Shown: positions 37,961-46,332, counted from the stretch's first letter. The stretch is 64,000 nt of DNA from Desulfofarcimen acetoxidans DSM 771 (GCF_000024205.1 NC_013216.1:2542001-2606000), one strand, 5' to 3'. Notes: generated by a model not told the origin, from the sequence alone. Made by a program: numbers and translations.

Positions 37961-38857
37961 TTACTGCCTGTATTGAGCACAAATATCACAACCACTGCAT
38001 TCCTGTACCTTGCCGGTAAAAACATTTTTTAATGTTGTCAATGAATTAAAAGCGGAATTATCATCCATTCTATGAAAAACAATTTTCTGTGGAGCAATAC
38101 TTATCAAAGCACTAATCAGCAGATCCTCATAATTAATTTCACTATCTATTAAATCCATAACATAACCCTCTAAAAATTCACTGTTAATTACCTTTTGTTT
38201 TTCATCTAACAGCTTAAATACACCGCTATTTAATACTATTACATGCACCATTTCCAAACGTGATTCCTGAATGTCTACAAAGTATCTCAGGAGCTGGATA
38301 AATTCCTTGTACTCTCTTTCCATCATAAACTCATCAACAGCTTTTTCGACCATATCATATAATTCTTCCATATAATCCTTGAGGCGAAATCTTATAAAAC
38401 CGTCAATATTTATCCGATCATTATTTTTTAAGTATTCCATAAGCTTATTGAGAATTTTTGTTTTTCTTCTCAGTTTATGAAAGTCAACTTCACTAATCTC
38501 AGCCGTATTATTTGTAAGTCCCAGGGTATAATTTAAAATAGTATTTCTCTCTTCTTCTTCAAAGTAGTAATAGCTTTCCAGAATAATTTTTTTAATGATA
38601 TAGCTTTCCCAATAACCCAGTATTAAGTCAGATATTACATCCGCAACATAATAACTAAAAATTGATCTATAATCTTTCTGCGAAGAAGTATCACCGGAGT
38701 CCTTAATGTAACAATTTAAATATTTGTAGTCACCTGTGGGTTTTTCCTTAAACTCAATATCAATTCCCTCATTCTCCAGAAGCCGCAGTTCCCTGCCCAG
38801 CTTTGATTTGAGCAAATCAATATGCTGGGTGGCACTGATTGATATACCTTGTGCCAT
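37961..38857 (-). CDS. ytxC: putative sporulation protein YtxC
   Basis: This 298-residue protein of the YtxC family (Bacillus YtxC is about 280) lies just upstream of thrS, as in Bacillus. It is acidic and helical, and ends in a cysteine group, CSGCDICAQYRQ. ATG at 38857 is chosen since GGAAGGAGTG precedes it by about 9 nt; an ATG at 38953 would add a spurious hydrophobic stretch. The molecular role is unknown. The thrS promoter starts within 20 bp of its stop codon. Confidence 0.85.
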   Translation of the reverse strand: MAQGISISATQHIDLLKSKLGRELRLLENEGIDIEFKEKPTGDYKYLNCYIKDSGDTSSQKDYRSIFSYYVADVISDLILGYWESYIIKKIILESYYYFEEEERNTILNYTLGLTNNTAEISEVDFHKLRRKTKILNKLMEYLKNNDRINIDGFIRFRLKDYMEELYDMVEKAVDEFMMEREYKEFIQLLRYFVDIQESRLEMVHVIVLNSGVFKLLDEKQKVINSEFLEGYVMDLIDSEINYEDLLISALISIAPQKIVFHRMDDNSAFNSLTTLKNVFTGKVQECSGCDICAQYRQ

Positions 38858-39113
38858 CTGCCCGTTCACTCCTTCCGTACATTTATTATATGTGAGGCTG
38901 AATGTTTGTATACTGGCACATAGTACGGAAACTAATATCAATAACACCAGCAAAGCTTATGATATGTTGTTTCGTAAATAAGAAGCTGCTACAGTTTATT
39001 AATTGACAATATTTTAATTATTATAATGCGTTGTTTTTTTAATTCATTTTGTATATACTTTAATCAACTAAATAAAATGCATAAGACTATCCTTCAACCG
39101 GGGTGATATATAT

Positions 39114-39890
39114 TTGAAAAAGCATCATTTAATAATAGTCTTATACACAGCGCTCTTATTAACTCTAATTATTCCAAAGTTTACTGCTCATCCATGGTTG
39201 AATAAAACCCAGGCCAATAATAAATTGCCGATTATTCCAAATGCAGCTCCTGAAAAACCCATAAATTTTTCTAGTGAGCATGTTATTTACAGGGTTAATA
39301 ATACAGAAAAGTTAGTTGCCATCACTGTGGATGACGGGCCTAATCCAAAATTCACACCTAGGTTATTAGATATTCTTAGGGAAAATAAGATTCATGCTAC
39401 TTTTTTTGTTGTAGGCAATCAACTGGAAAAATATCCCGAGCTGGGAAAAAGAATTTTAAAAGAAGGTAATGAAGTTGGAAACCATACTTATACTCACCCC
39501 AAACTATTAAAAAATAACAGCAGTGAAATAATTGATGAAATTGTAAAGTGTAATGATACTATCGAAAAAGTTTTAGGTATTAAAACTAAATATTTTCGTC
39601 CGCCTAAAGGCCAACTAAACCATGATATTATTAAAGCTGCCCATGAACATGGGGAAAAAGTAGTACTTTGGTCTATTGCCTTGGAACACCATGACGCCAA
39701 TACACCTGAAGAAATGGTTAATAGAATAGTTAACAATATAACTCCCGGCGGGATTATCTTAATGCATGATGGTCGTTTGGATCGAACTAAATCTATCCAA
39801 GCCGTACCTGAATTAATCAAAGAGTTACAGGATAACGGCTATAAGTTTGTCACCCTTTCCGAGTTGCTGGAATCCAACAAAACAATTTAA
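39114..39890 (+). CDS. polysaccharide deacetylase (NodB domain), membrane-anchored
   Basis: This metal-dependent deacetylase has 258 residues, with an N-terminal membrane anchor or signal (LIIVLYTALLLTLIIPKF). The NodB domain motifs are in order: AITVDDGPNPKF (motif 1, two Asp), VGNHTYTHPKL (motif 2, two His), YFRPPKGQLN (motif 3), VVLWSIALEHHD (motif 4) and IILMHDG (motif 5), so all catalytic residues are present. It probably acts on peptidoglycan, possibly a spore cortex or cell-wall enzyme like PdaB. The TTG start at 39114 is 6 nt after GGGGTGAT. Confidence 0.93.
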   Translation: MKKHHLIIVLYTALLLTLIIPKFTAHPWLNKTQANNKLPIIPNAAPEKPINFSSEHVIYRVNNTEKLVAITVDDGPNPKFTPRLLDILRENKIHATFFVVGNQLEKYPELGKRILKEGNEVGNHTYTHPKLLKNNSSEIIDEIVKCNDTIEKVLGIKTKYFRPPKGQLNHDIIKAAHEHGEKVVLWSIALEHHDANTPEEMVNRIVNNITPGGIILMHDGRLDRTKSIQAVPELIKELQDNGYKFVTLSELLESNKTI

Positions 39891-39918
39891 CTATTACATT
39901 ACAGATTTTCGAAATATA

Positions 39919-39966
39919 TAAAGTAAGGACCGCCAGGGTTAATCCTCTGGCGGTCTTTACTTTATA
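39919..39966. terminator. terminator after the deacetylase gene
   Basis: AAAGTAAGGACCGCCAG pairs with CTGGCGGTCTTTACTTT across a short loop, a long perfect stem about 30 nt after the stop codon. Confidence 0.75.
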
Positions 39967-40001
39967 TAAATTCTCTATATTATAGTAATCTTTTTATACC
40001 A

Positions 40002-40110
40002 TGGAAAATTATGCTTATGATGAATTTATGAATAAGTTAAGGTTAGTATTATATAATTTCACGAGTGCCTGTGGCTACTCGAAAGCAGCTTAAAGCAACT
40101 TTCGAGCAAG
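40002..40110 (-). repeat. dispersed palindromic repeat, copy D (reverse orientation)
   Basis: Read on the minus strand it gives CTTGCTCGAAAGTTGC, then TAGCCACAGGCACTCG, ATTATATAATACTAACC, and CATCATAAGCATAATTTTCC. The block order is the same as in copies A and B. The stretch 39967-40251 otherwise holds no gene. Confidence 0.75.
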
Positions 40111-40251
40111 TATCTTGCTTCTCATTTCAGAACACAAACAAGAAAATCATATAAATATAGCCGTAATATTAAATTTTCATTGTAATAAACAGGATATAAG
40201 TTGTCTTCAAAGAATACATTTAATTGTCGGGATGTTATGGAGGGAACGGAC

Positions 40252-41268
40252 TTGATCTTAAAACGTGAACAGTGGGTTGATATTTTCAAGGGATTACTAA
40301 TCATTTTTGTAGTAATAAGTCACTCTATCCCAAACGAAGAGAGAGGAATATCTTACTATATTTTTTGGTTTCACATGCCTGCATTTTTTATTATAGGCGG
40401 GTACCTGTTTAAGCCGCTAAACAACTGGGCGGAATATAAATCATTTGCATTTAATAAAGCCATTAAATTTCTTGTCCCTTATTTTACTTTTTTATTTGTA
40501 ATCACATTTATACACTTTATGCTGACCTTTCAACCATCAACTATTTTGAGTGATTTTATTCAAGTTCTTTACGGAGGGCAAAAGGCTATTGAATATTTTG
40601 GTACATTTTGGTTTATTACATGCTACTTATCCACAATGCTTTTATTCGCAGGCATATTACTTATTTTTAAATCAGCCAAGTTACGCTTTTTAGTACTTCT
40701 ATTCTTTTATATTTCAGCACATATTGAATCCTGGCTTGCCTTAACTTACAAGATTCAAATCCCCTGGAATATAGATGTATCACTTCTTTCTGTGGTATAC
40801 TTTTCTATAGGCTATTCAGGCCGTCAAATCTTACACCAGATAAACACAAAAATATTTATCAGTGCATTATTATTATCTACAATATCTATTGCCGCAGACT
40901 ATTTCAATATAATTACCTATGAATTAAATATGAAAAACCTTTTTTACAATAACTATGTTTTGGATTTAGTAATTCCTGTCTTATTTCTAATTTCCCTATG
41001 CGGTATCTGTCAACATTTACCTAAATATAACACAAAAATAATTGGTTATATCGGAGAAAAATCGCTTGTAATAATGTACCTGCATATACCGATTAGAATA
41101 ATTATGGCGCATCTTACTACCTACAATAACGTAGTGTATATATTTATTGGTACAATAATTCCACTTCTTATTTGCAAATTATTTGATTATAATGAATTTA
41201 CCAAAATGCTCTTTTGGGGAAAGATACCAAAATGGATTAATTTGGCAAATAATGCGCAACAAAACTAA
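40252..41268 (+). CDS. acyltransferase family membrane protein (acyltransferase 3 type)
   Basis: This integral membrane O-acyltransferase has about 338 residues and around ten hydrophobic segments. The N-terminus has WVDIFKGLLIIFVVISHSI (the Asp and the His near the first helix are the family signature) and IFWFHMPAFFIIGGYLF. The likely substrate is a surface polysaccharide or peptidoglycan sugar. TTG at 40252 is preferred because GGAGGGA lies 7 nt upstream; a TTG at 40201 has a weak site. The gene is AT-rich even for this window, with no co-directional partner, so it may have been acquired. Confidence 0.88.
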   Translation: MILKREQWVDIFKGLLIIFVVISHSIPNEERGISYYIFWFHMPAFFIIGGYLFKPLNNWAEYKSFAFNKAIKFLVPYFTFLFVITFIHFMLTFQPSTILSDFIQVLYGGQKAIEYFGTFWFITCYLSTMLLFAGILLIFKSAKLRFLVLLFFYISAHIESWLALTYKIQIPWNIDVSLLSVVYFSIGYSGRQILHQINTKIFISALLLSTISIAADYFNIITYELNMKNLFYNNYVLDLVIPVLFLISLCGICQHLPKYNTKIIGYIGEKSLVIMYLHIPIRIIMAHLTTYNNVVYIFIGTIIPLLICKLFDYNEFTKMLFWGKIPKWINLANNAQQN

Positions 41269-41334
41269 ATGACTAATATTCATTCTTGGATAAATTAAAA
41301 TATAGACGATAGGCCATATTAATACTTTAATATA

Positions 41335-41571
41335 TTACCTTTTTTTTATCGGGATTGGACTCAACAAAATATATTTTACAAATTTGTGTCTAGTGCCAAT
41401 AAAAATTCTAAAATTAATATTACTTTGTTTTCCTTTCTCGTTTTGAAGATTACGAATGGTATCCAATAATTTTTTATCCCTTAGGTCACTGCCGCGCTCC
41501 ATTTGAGATAGCTTCTTTTTCAGTAATTCACTATCTCTGATAACTGGTTTTTCAAATATTAAAGATGGCAT
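41335..41571 (-). CDS. small basic hypothetical protein
   Basis: This 78-residue protein has 21 Lys or Arg residues, and its helical middle part is ELLKKKLSQMERGSDLRDKK. GGGGGGTG lies about 6 nt before ATG at 41571, which supports translation. The C-terminus (KYILLSPIPIKKR) ends in AT-rich sequence. I do not recognise it; it may be the truncated start of a larger gene. The stretch 41590-41860 has no gene, only a short ATAATC-type tandem repeat. Confidence 0.4.
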   Translation of the reverse strand: MPSLIFEKPVIRDSELLKKKLSQMERGSDLRDKKLLDTIRNLQNEKGKQSNINFRIFIGTRHKFVKYILLSPIPIKKR

Positions 41572-41862
41572 ATAAACACCCCCCTATCAAATAATATTTC
41601 TACATATTGGCCACACTTTCCTTCCTAATAAAGTAATTATTTCTTTATTATGTAAATAAATGATCTATAAAACTTTACTCTTAGTTCATCAAGCATTCAC
41701 ACGGAGTTCATAATGATAGTATATAATCATAATCATAACCACAAACAAACACAAAATACTAAAAACTGGCAAAGGCAAGTTAACATACACCCCTAAATAA
41801 TAATTCCCAATAGCCTCTGCTTGCGGAGGTTTTCTTTTAGTCAAAATAAGACAAGTAATTTA

Positions 41863-41891
41863 TTGACAATAGGTTTTATTAGTGGTAATAT
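41863..41891 (+). promoter_or_regulatory. promoter of a 23-codon gene
   Basis: TTGACA (41863-41868), a 17-bp spacer and TAATAT (41886-41891) form a near-perfect sigma-A promoter, with a start near 41898. Confidence 0.75.
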
Positions 41892-41924
41892 GGTCAAGTC
41901 ACTGTTTGGAAGGAGGTGGAATCG

Positions 41925-41996
41925 TTGACTAAAGAATTGATTAATGAGATTCTTGAGAGCGTTGGACTGGAGAGAATTGAGGAGGAAGATGAATAA
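41925..41996 (+). CDS. 23-residue acidic small protein
   Basis: The frame reads MTKELINEILESVGLERIEE then EDE. It starts at TTG 41925, 5 nt after AAGGAGGTGG, a full-strength ribosome site. A near-consensus promoter lies 57 bp upstream, and an intrinsic terminator begins 2 nt after the stop. So all parts of a gene are present around a very short, acidic, probably helical peptide. No known family is recognised. IS relics lie directly downstream. Confidence 0.55.
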   Translation: MTKELINEILESVGLERIEEEDE

Positions 41997-41997
41997 A

Positions 41998-42029
41998 ACC
42001 GGAGGCGGGATGGGCCTTCGGTTTTTTGC
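41998..42029 (+). terminator. terminator of the 23-codon gene
   Basis: ACCGGAGGC and GCCTTCGGTT form the stem and are followed by six T. Confidence 0.75.
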
Positions 42030-42062
42030 TTATTACATCAAATAATAAAACAGAAGCTTGCT

Positions 42063-42126
42063 TAGCAGAGATGGTCTTTCTATGAACATCAAGACCGGCA
42101 CAAATCTCATAAGCTGCTGGAATCAT
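42063..42126 (-). pseudogene. 5' fragment of an IS110-family transposase
   Basis: ATG at 42126, with AAGGAAGGTG upstream, opens MIPAAYEICAGLDVHRKTIS. This is the start of the RuvC-like DEDD domain of IS110 transposases, with the first Asp in GLDVHRK. After about 21 residues the similarity stops, so only the first part of the gene is left. Its ribosome site and start are intact. Confidence 0.7.
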
Positions 42127-42360
42127 TGTTGCACCTTCCTTAAAAACAAGATATGATATCTATATAAAAGGGAGAGAATGGTTGCACCACAATACCCCGT
42201 AAATTATGCTTGAAGATGCTGTAAAGAAAACTTTCTCTAAGACGGGTAAAATCCATCTTTCTAAGATAAGGACTGGTTATGCCCAGGGATTTGGTGTCAG
42301 CCATATTGATAGAACACCGCGGTTTAGAAATGCTAGCGGTTTAGATATATACTTGTAGGG

Positions 42361-42509
42361 CGGGAACCGTCCGAAATCATGCCTGCTGGAGGCCATGCAA
42401 GACCTATTCTCTTTGTAGCGTAGGCGGTAGCTGATGAATCAGGAAACGCTAGTTGAAGTTCCAATGGAAGTCCCCACTTCTTAATGGAGCGTAAGCGGGG
42501 GTAGTTCAC
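42361..42509 (+). ncRNA. right-end RNA (omega/reRNA-like) of an IS200/IS605-type TnpB element, relic
   Basis: The segment ends with GAAGTCCCCACTTC, GGAGCGTAAGCGGGGG and TAGTTCAC, the pattern seen at the right ends of TnpB (IS605/IS1341-type) elements. There the 3' end of the gene makes a guide RNA. A CTGAT-GA-ATCAG hairpin and AGCGT/ACGCT stem precede it. No tnpB coding sequence remains upstream; 42130-42360 has only an unrecognised broken frame ending TAG at 42360. Bases after 42509 (GAAGTGCCATTGTTTT) would be the guide. This is recognised by similarity from memory. Confidence 0.55.
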
Positions 42510-42541
42510 GAAGTGCCATTGTTTTATTTTTTGACTAGGAG

Positions 42542-43852
42542 ATGGAGTTTATAAAAAAACGACCAGAAAAACCAAACGTTCTTAACCTCGGAATAAATTT
42601 TCCTCAAATGATTACCATAAAGCAAAATCTACCAAGACAAGGACTGGACGATGTCAGAAATGAGGTACGAAGAATTTTAGCAGAATCAAGACTGGAACAA
42701 AAGCTGCGCCCCGGAGCCAAAGTGGCAATTACCGCAGGTAGCCGTGGCATTGCCAACATTGCTTTGATTATCCGTGAAACGGTAGATTATCTAAAAAGAC
42801 TGAACACCAAACCTTTCGTTCTGGCAGCCATGGGCAGTCATGGAGGCGGTACCATTCAGGGCCAACTAAAAGTCCTAGCCGATCTGGGCATAACCAGCGA
42901 AAGCATAGGTGCACCGATAATGGCCACCGTAGAAACAGTCATCACCGGTAGTTTTGCAGGTATAGCGGTACATATCAGTCAACTGGCCTATGAAAGTGAT
43001 GCCGTAATTTTAATTAACAGAGTAAAACCACACACCTCTTTCCACGGGCCCAATGAAAGCGGGTTGGTAAAAATGCTGGCAGTGGGCCTGGGAGGGCCAC
43101 TAGGAGCAGCGGCCATTCACGCCACCGGAGTATCGGCATTATCCCATATAATCCCTGGTGTAGCCAGTGTAATGCAAAAACACCTTAACATAGCTCTTGG
43201 CCTTGCTATAATTGAGGATGCTTATGAGTCAACTAAAAAAATTGTTTCTGTACCGGTGGAAAATATAGCTTCTGAAGAAACAATACTTCTACAGGAAGCC
43301 TATGAAGCTATGCCACGTTTGCCAGTAAACAACCTAGACCTTTTAATCGTGGAAGAAATGGGTAAGTGCTTTAGCGGCACAGGAATGGACACCAATATCA
43401 TAGGCCGTATGCGTATTCAAGGCATTCCAGAGCCACCTTCTCCAGCAATTAAACGGATTGTGGTACTGAATTTGGCCACCGCATCTCATGGCAACGCTTA
43501 TGGACTGGGCCTGGCTGACTTTACTACCAGGCAACTAGTAAACAAAATTGATTTTGAGGTCACTTATCTAAACGCAGTAACCAGTACCTTTGTTCAGCGG
43601 GCCATGATCCCTATGACACTCCCTACAGAAAAAGCGGCAATAGAAGCAGCAGTAAATAGCCTTGGAATTAAGGAAATCTCACAAATCCGAATTGCCCGTC
43701 TGCGTAATACTTTGCATATTACAGAGCTGCAAGTTTCCGAGAACTTATTAGAAGAGATATCCAGCACACTATCCATAGATATAATGGGGTTACCTAACCC
43801 CTTACAATTTAACTCTAACGGCAATTTATATCCCTTCTTGGATACTGTATAG
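42542..43852 (+). CDS. DUF2088 / lactate racemase-domain protein
   Basis: This roughly 436-residue protein has an N-terminal DUF2088 (LarA-like) domain with VAITAGSRGIANIA, AAMGSHGGGTIQGQ near 98, and a histidine motif RVKPHTSFHGPNESGLVKM near 167. LarA is a nickel-pincer lactate racemase, but this longer DUF2088 type has no proven substrate. The start is unclear: ATG at 42542 directly abuts GGAG, and an ATG at residue 24 lacks a ribosome site. The TnpB right end lies 30 bp upstream, so the insertion may have replaced the native promoter and start. Confidence 0.78.
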   Translation: MEFIKKRPEKPNVLNLGINFPQMITIKQNLPRQGLDDVRNEVRRILAESRLEQKLRPGAKVAITAGSRGIANIALIIRETVDYLKRLNTKPFVLAAMGSHGGGTIQGQLKVLADLGITSESIGAPIMATVETVITGSFAGIAVHISQLAYESDAVILINRVKPHTSFHGPNESGLVKMLAVGLGGPLGAAAIHATGVSALSHIIPGVASVMQKHLNIALGLAIIEDAYESTKKIVSVPVENIASEETILLQEAYEAMPRLPVNNLDLLIVEEMGKCFSGTGMDTNIIGRMRIQGIPEPPSPAIKRIVVLNLATASHGNAYGLGLADFTTRQLVNKIDFEVTYLNAVTSTFVQRAMIPMTLPTEKAAIEAAVNSLGIKEISQIRIARLRNTLHITELQVSENLLEEISSTLSIDIMGLPNPLQFNSNGNLYPFLDTV

Positions 43853-43982
43853 AATATATTCCTGCAAATTTAAAAATGGTAATCATTCTCCCCAGAATTA
43901 AAGCGTGATGCATCCCAAAAAATGAATGATATTCTGTTGGGATCCAACGGTACCAATAATGACACCGAAAAATAAATGGCAC

Positions 43983-44016
43983 CAAAAAGAAAACCGGCAC
44001 TCTTTCTAAGTGCCGG
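43983..44016 (-). terminator. terminator of the tRNA-Val gene
   Basis: On the minus strand CCGGCAC and GTGCCGG pair across a 9-nt loop, followed by TTTTCTTTTT, 16 nt after the tRNA 3' end. Confidence 0.8.
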
Positions 44017-44031
44017 AACCCTTGATTTTAC

Positions 44032-44106
44032 TGGTGGGCGGGATTGGTATCGAACCAACGACCTCTTGCGTGTCGAGCAAGCGTTCTACCACTGAACTAC
44101 CCGCCC
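44032..44106 (-). tRNA. tRNA-Val (GAC)
   Basis: The minus-strand cloverleaf has acceptor GGGCGGG/CCCGCCC, D-stem GTTC/GAAC with a short AGTGGTA loop, anticodon stem CTTGC/GCAAG, loop TCGACAC, T-stem GTTGG/CCAAT with TTCGATA, and an encoded ACCA end. The anticodon is GAC, so Val. Position 33 would be C instead of the near-universal U. Confidence 0.88.
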
Positions 44107-44139
44107 ACAAACTCGACTAGTTACCATTAAACATATTTG

Positions 44140-44168
44140 ATTATAAGGTGTTATTTCCAATAAGTCAA
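44140..44168 (-). promoter_or_regulatory. promoter of tRNA-Val
   Basis: TTGACT (44168-44163), a 17-bp spacer and TATAAT (44145-44140) on the minus strand lie about 35 bp before the tRNA. Confidence 0.85.
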
Positions 44169-44173
44169 GTAAT

Positions 44174-45319
44174 TTAATTATTTATTCCTGAACTAACCGA
44201 TAATTTCTCCCATTTTCTCCTCAACCAGGACTTTCTTTCTATGTCATCCCCTGCAACCAAAGAAATTCTGCCTACTTCCCGGTTTTCAAGGGAACAAATA
44301 ATTTCCCCAAGGACCTGACCACTTTTGACAGGTGCCATTACTGAATTTTTAAATAAAAATTTTTTCCTGAGCAAAGATATCTTATCGTCTGTAATGTCGA
44401 TCTGTAAACCAGATTGAGTAATTAACGGTACTTCCTTTAATACCCCTTCCATAACTGGCACTGATACTACCTGCTCTCCTTTTTTGAAAACTTGATAGCT
44501 TTTAATCTCCTTAAAACCGTAATTTAAAATATTGGCAGCATCAGTATACCTGTTATTACTGTGCAACACTACTGCTATCAGCCGCCTGCCATTTCTGCTC
44601 GCAGAGGCTATTAAACAATCCCCTGCTCTGGGAGTAGAACCAGTCTTTACCCCGTCAATACCAGGAAAACCTTCCCTAAGCAATCTATTAGTATTGCGTA
44701 TTTCTAATGTGCGATTTTTATTGCCTTCCCAATTGAGGGTAGTTTCTTTAATGCTGATCAGCCGGTTAAACTGCTTATTCCGGAGAGCCTGTCTGGCAAT
44801 TAGAGCCAGATCATAGGCAGTAGTATAGTGATTTGGAAGAGTGTAGCCATTAGTATTAGCGTAATTTGTATTGACCGCACCCGCAGATAAAGCTCTTGCA
44901 TTCATCATAACCAAAAAATTTTCTACATTTCCCCCCACATGCTCGGCAATAGCTACAGTAGAATCATTGGCCGAACATACAAGTGCCGCTTTTAACAGAT
45001 TTTCCAGAGTTATTTCCTCACCGGCTCTAAGGTCAATAACCGAACCCATACTGACTGAAGCCGCTTTTTTACTTATTTTAACCACATCATTAGGATCACC
45101 ATTCTCCAGAGCTACCAGTGCGGTCATAATTTTAGTCAAGCTGGCCGGAAAACGTCGCTTATCAGGCTCTTTAGCAAAAAACACTTGGCCTGTAGCTGAG
45201 TCCATTAATACAGCAGCATCTGCCGATAAAACCGGTTCCTGTGCGTATGCAATACTTGTGTTTGTCAACGACAGAATAACTGCAGCTAAAGCTAAAATTA
45301 ATTTCTTATAGCAAAACAT
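44174..45319 (-). CDS. D-alanyl-D-alanine carboxypeptidase, S11 family (DacF/DacA-like)
   Basis: This secreted penicillin-binding protein trims the terminal D-Ala of peptidoglycan side chains. It has 381 residues with a signal peptide (ILALAAVILSLTNTSIAYAQ). Catalytic motifs: SLTKIM (SxxK) near residue 60, SAND (SxN) near 116, and VKTGSTPRAGDC (KTG) near 223. A C-terminal PBP5-like domain follows. ATG at 45319 is used since AAAGGAAG lies 8 nt upstream. The context with a YhcN-type spore lipoprotein suggests a DacF-like role, but this is not certain. Confidence 0.92.
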   Translation of the reverse strand: MFCYKKLILALAAVILSLTNTSIAYAQEPVLSADAAVLMDSATGQVFFAKEPDKRRFPASLTKIMTALVALENGDPNDVVKISKKAASVSMGSVIDLRAGEEITLENLLKAALVCSANDSTVAIAEHVGGNVENFLVMMNARALSAGAVNTNYANTNGYTLPNHYTTAYDLALIARQALRNKQFNRLISIKETTLNWEGNKNRTLEIRNTNRLLREGFPGIDGVKTGSTPRAGDCLIASASRNGRRLIAVVLHSNNRYTDAANILNYGFKEIKSYQVFKKGEQVVSVPVMEGVLKEVPLITQSGLQIDITDDKISLLRKKFLFKNSVMAPVKSGQVLGEIICSLENREVGRISLVAGDDIERKSWLRRKWEKLSVSSGINN

Positions 45320-45445
45320 TTTATCAACTTCCTTTCGGCAAATATATTGCCAAAAGAACAAGCTATTTATAAGAGGAAATAATTCCAAAAATATATTTTT
45401 AATAGGAGCGTATCATAATGATCAGGGTACAATAATGCACAAACA

Positions 45446-45477
45446 AAAGGCCATTACATAGTGTAAAGGCCTTTATC
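45446..45477 (-). terminator. terminator of the YhcN-like gene
   Basis: On the minus strand AAAGGCC and GGCCTTTT are the arms of a hairpin (inner TTTACAC/TGTAAT pairing) ending TTTTGTTT, about 25 nt after the stop. Confidence 0.65.
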
Positions 45478-45500
45478 TTTCAAAATATGTTACTTAATAT

Positions 45501-46067
45501 TTAAGGTGTAGTCCTTGGTGAAGTTCCGGGCTTGGTTGGTGTAGTCGGTGTATTGGGGGACATGCGGCGAGCGATTTCAGCCATTTCACGGTTAAAGGCG
45601 CTTAAAGGTTGTCCTTTAGACAAACCGGTGGAAATCCTTTTTAATCTGGTAATTATGTCCGCATCAGTGCTGACCATTACATTTGCTAATCTGTCTTCTT
45701 TAACTTTAACAACCCTGGCTACTTCTTTTTTAATTCTATCTGTTCTAGATTTCTCCGCCTCGTTGGCTATATCAACACCAACATAAGCAGTGTTTCCGGA
45801 AATTACAACAGTAGAGCCTTTTACCCCGCTAACCTTTGCTGCTTCGGCGGCCAGCATTTTAGAAATACGATTCAATTCTTTGTTGTTTGTTGGCATATTC
45901 CTTACTGGCAATGTTTTGTTCTGTGATTGAGGAACTGGGCTAGCTTGAGGGCTAGGAACGGTTGGTGACGGTTCCGGTTTTTTGGCTACTGAACAACCAC
46001 CGGCTGTTATCATTATAAAAAACAAAGCCATTACGAAATAAACCGCGATCTTTTGAGGTTGCTTCAC
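45501..46067 (-). CDS. YhcN/YlaJ family sporulation lipoprotein
   Basis: This 188-residue lipoprotein has a hydrophobic signal and lipobox (ITAGGC, Cys near residue 25), a Pro/Ser/Gln-rich linker, the YhcN/YlaJ domain (LNRISKMLAAEAAKVSGVKG and VVISGNTAYVGVDI), and a Thr/Pro-rich tail. Members sit in the inner membrane of the spore. GTG at 46067 is 5 nt after GAGGAGGG. It would be modified by Lgt (5.3 kb). Confidence 0.88.
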   Translation of the reverse strand: MKQPQKIAVYFVMALFFIMITAGGCSVAKKPEPSPTVPSPQASPVPQSQNKTLPVRNMPTNNKELNRISKMLAAEAAKVSGVKGSTVVISGNTAYVGVDIANEAEKSRTDRIKKEVARVVKVKEDRLANVMVSTDADIITRLKRISTGLSKGQPLSAFNREMAEIARRMSPNTPTTPTKPGTSPRTTP

Positions 46068-46244
46068 ATTTTCCCTCCTCTCAATTTGTTAATGATATTA
46101 TGTGAATTGTTTATTAAAATATTCGCTAATAAAATTAATGCAACAACTCCTAATTTTTGAAGGAATATGAGCCTTTGTGTTTAATATATTACTCAAGTCA
46201 TTAATCTCTCAAAATATCAAATAACCGAGCTCTTTATAGTACAA

Positions 46245-46276
46245 TTAAATATGCCTGCTAATCCAGGCATATTTAA
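46245..46276. repeat. perfect 13-bp hairpin upstream of usp
   Basis: TTAAATATGCCTG (46245-46257) pairs perfectly with CAGGCATATTTAA (46264-46276) over a 6-nt loop. It lies between two divergent genes without a T-run or nearby gene end, so a terminator role is not evident. It could be an operator for usp (57 bp downstream) or a remnant. Confidence 0.45.
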
Positions 46277-46332
46277 TACTTATTCTTACATAATACAATT
46301 AGTAAAAATTAAAAACAGGAGGAGGTTATCCT

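Noticed and set aside
41730-41745. Short ATAATC-type tandem repeat as a possible iteron.
   Set aside because: Only about three units of low-complexity AT sequence, with no replication gene nearby.
42425-42455. CTGATGA followed by GAAAC in the TnpB-like RNA looked like a hammerhead core on the plus strand.
   Set aside because: There is no room for stem II between the two boxes (only AATCAG), and CTGAT..ATCAG is a simple hairpin.
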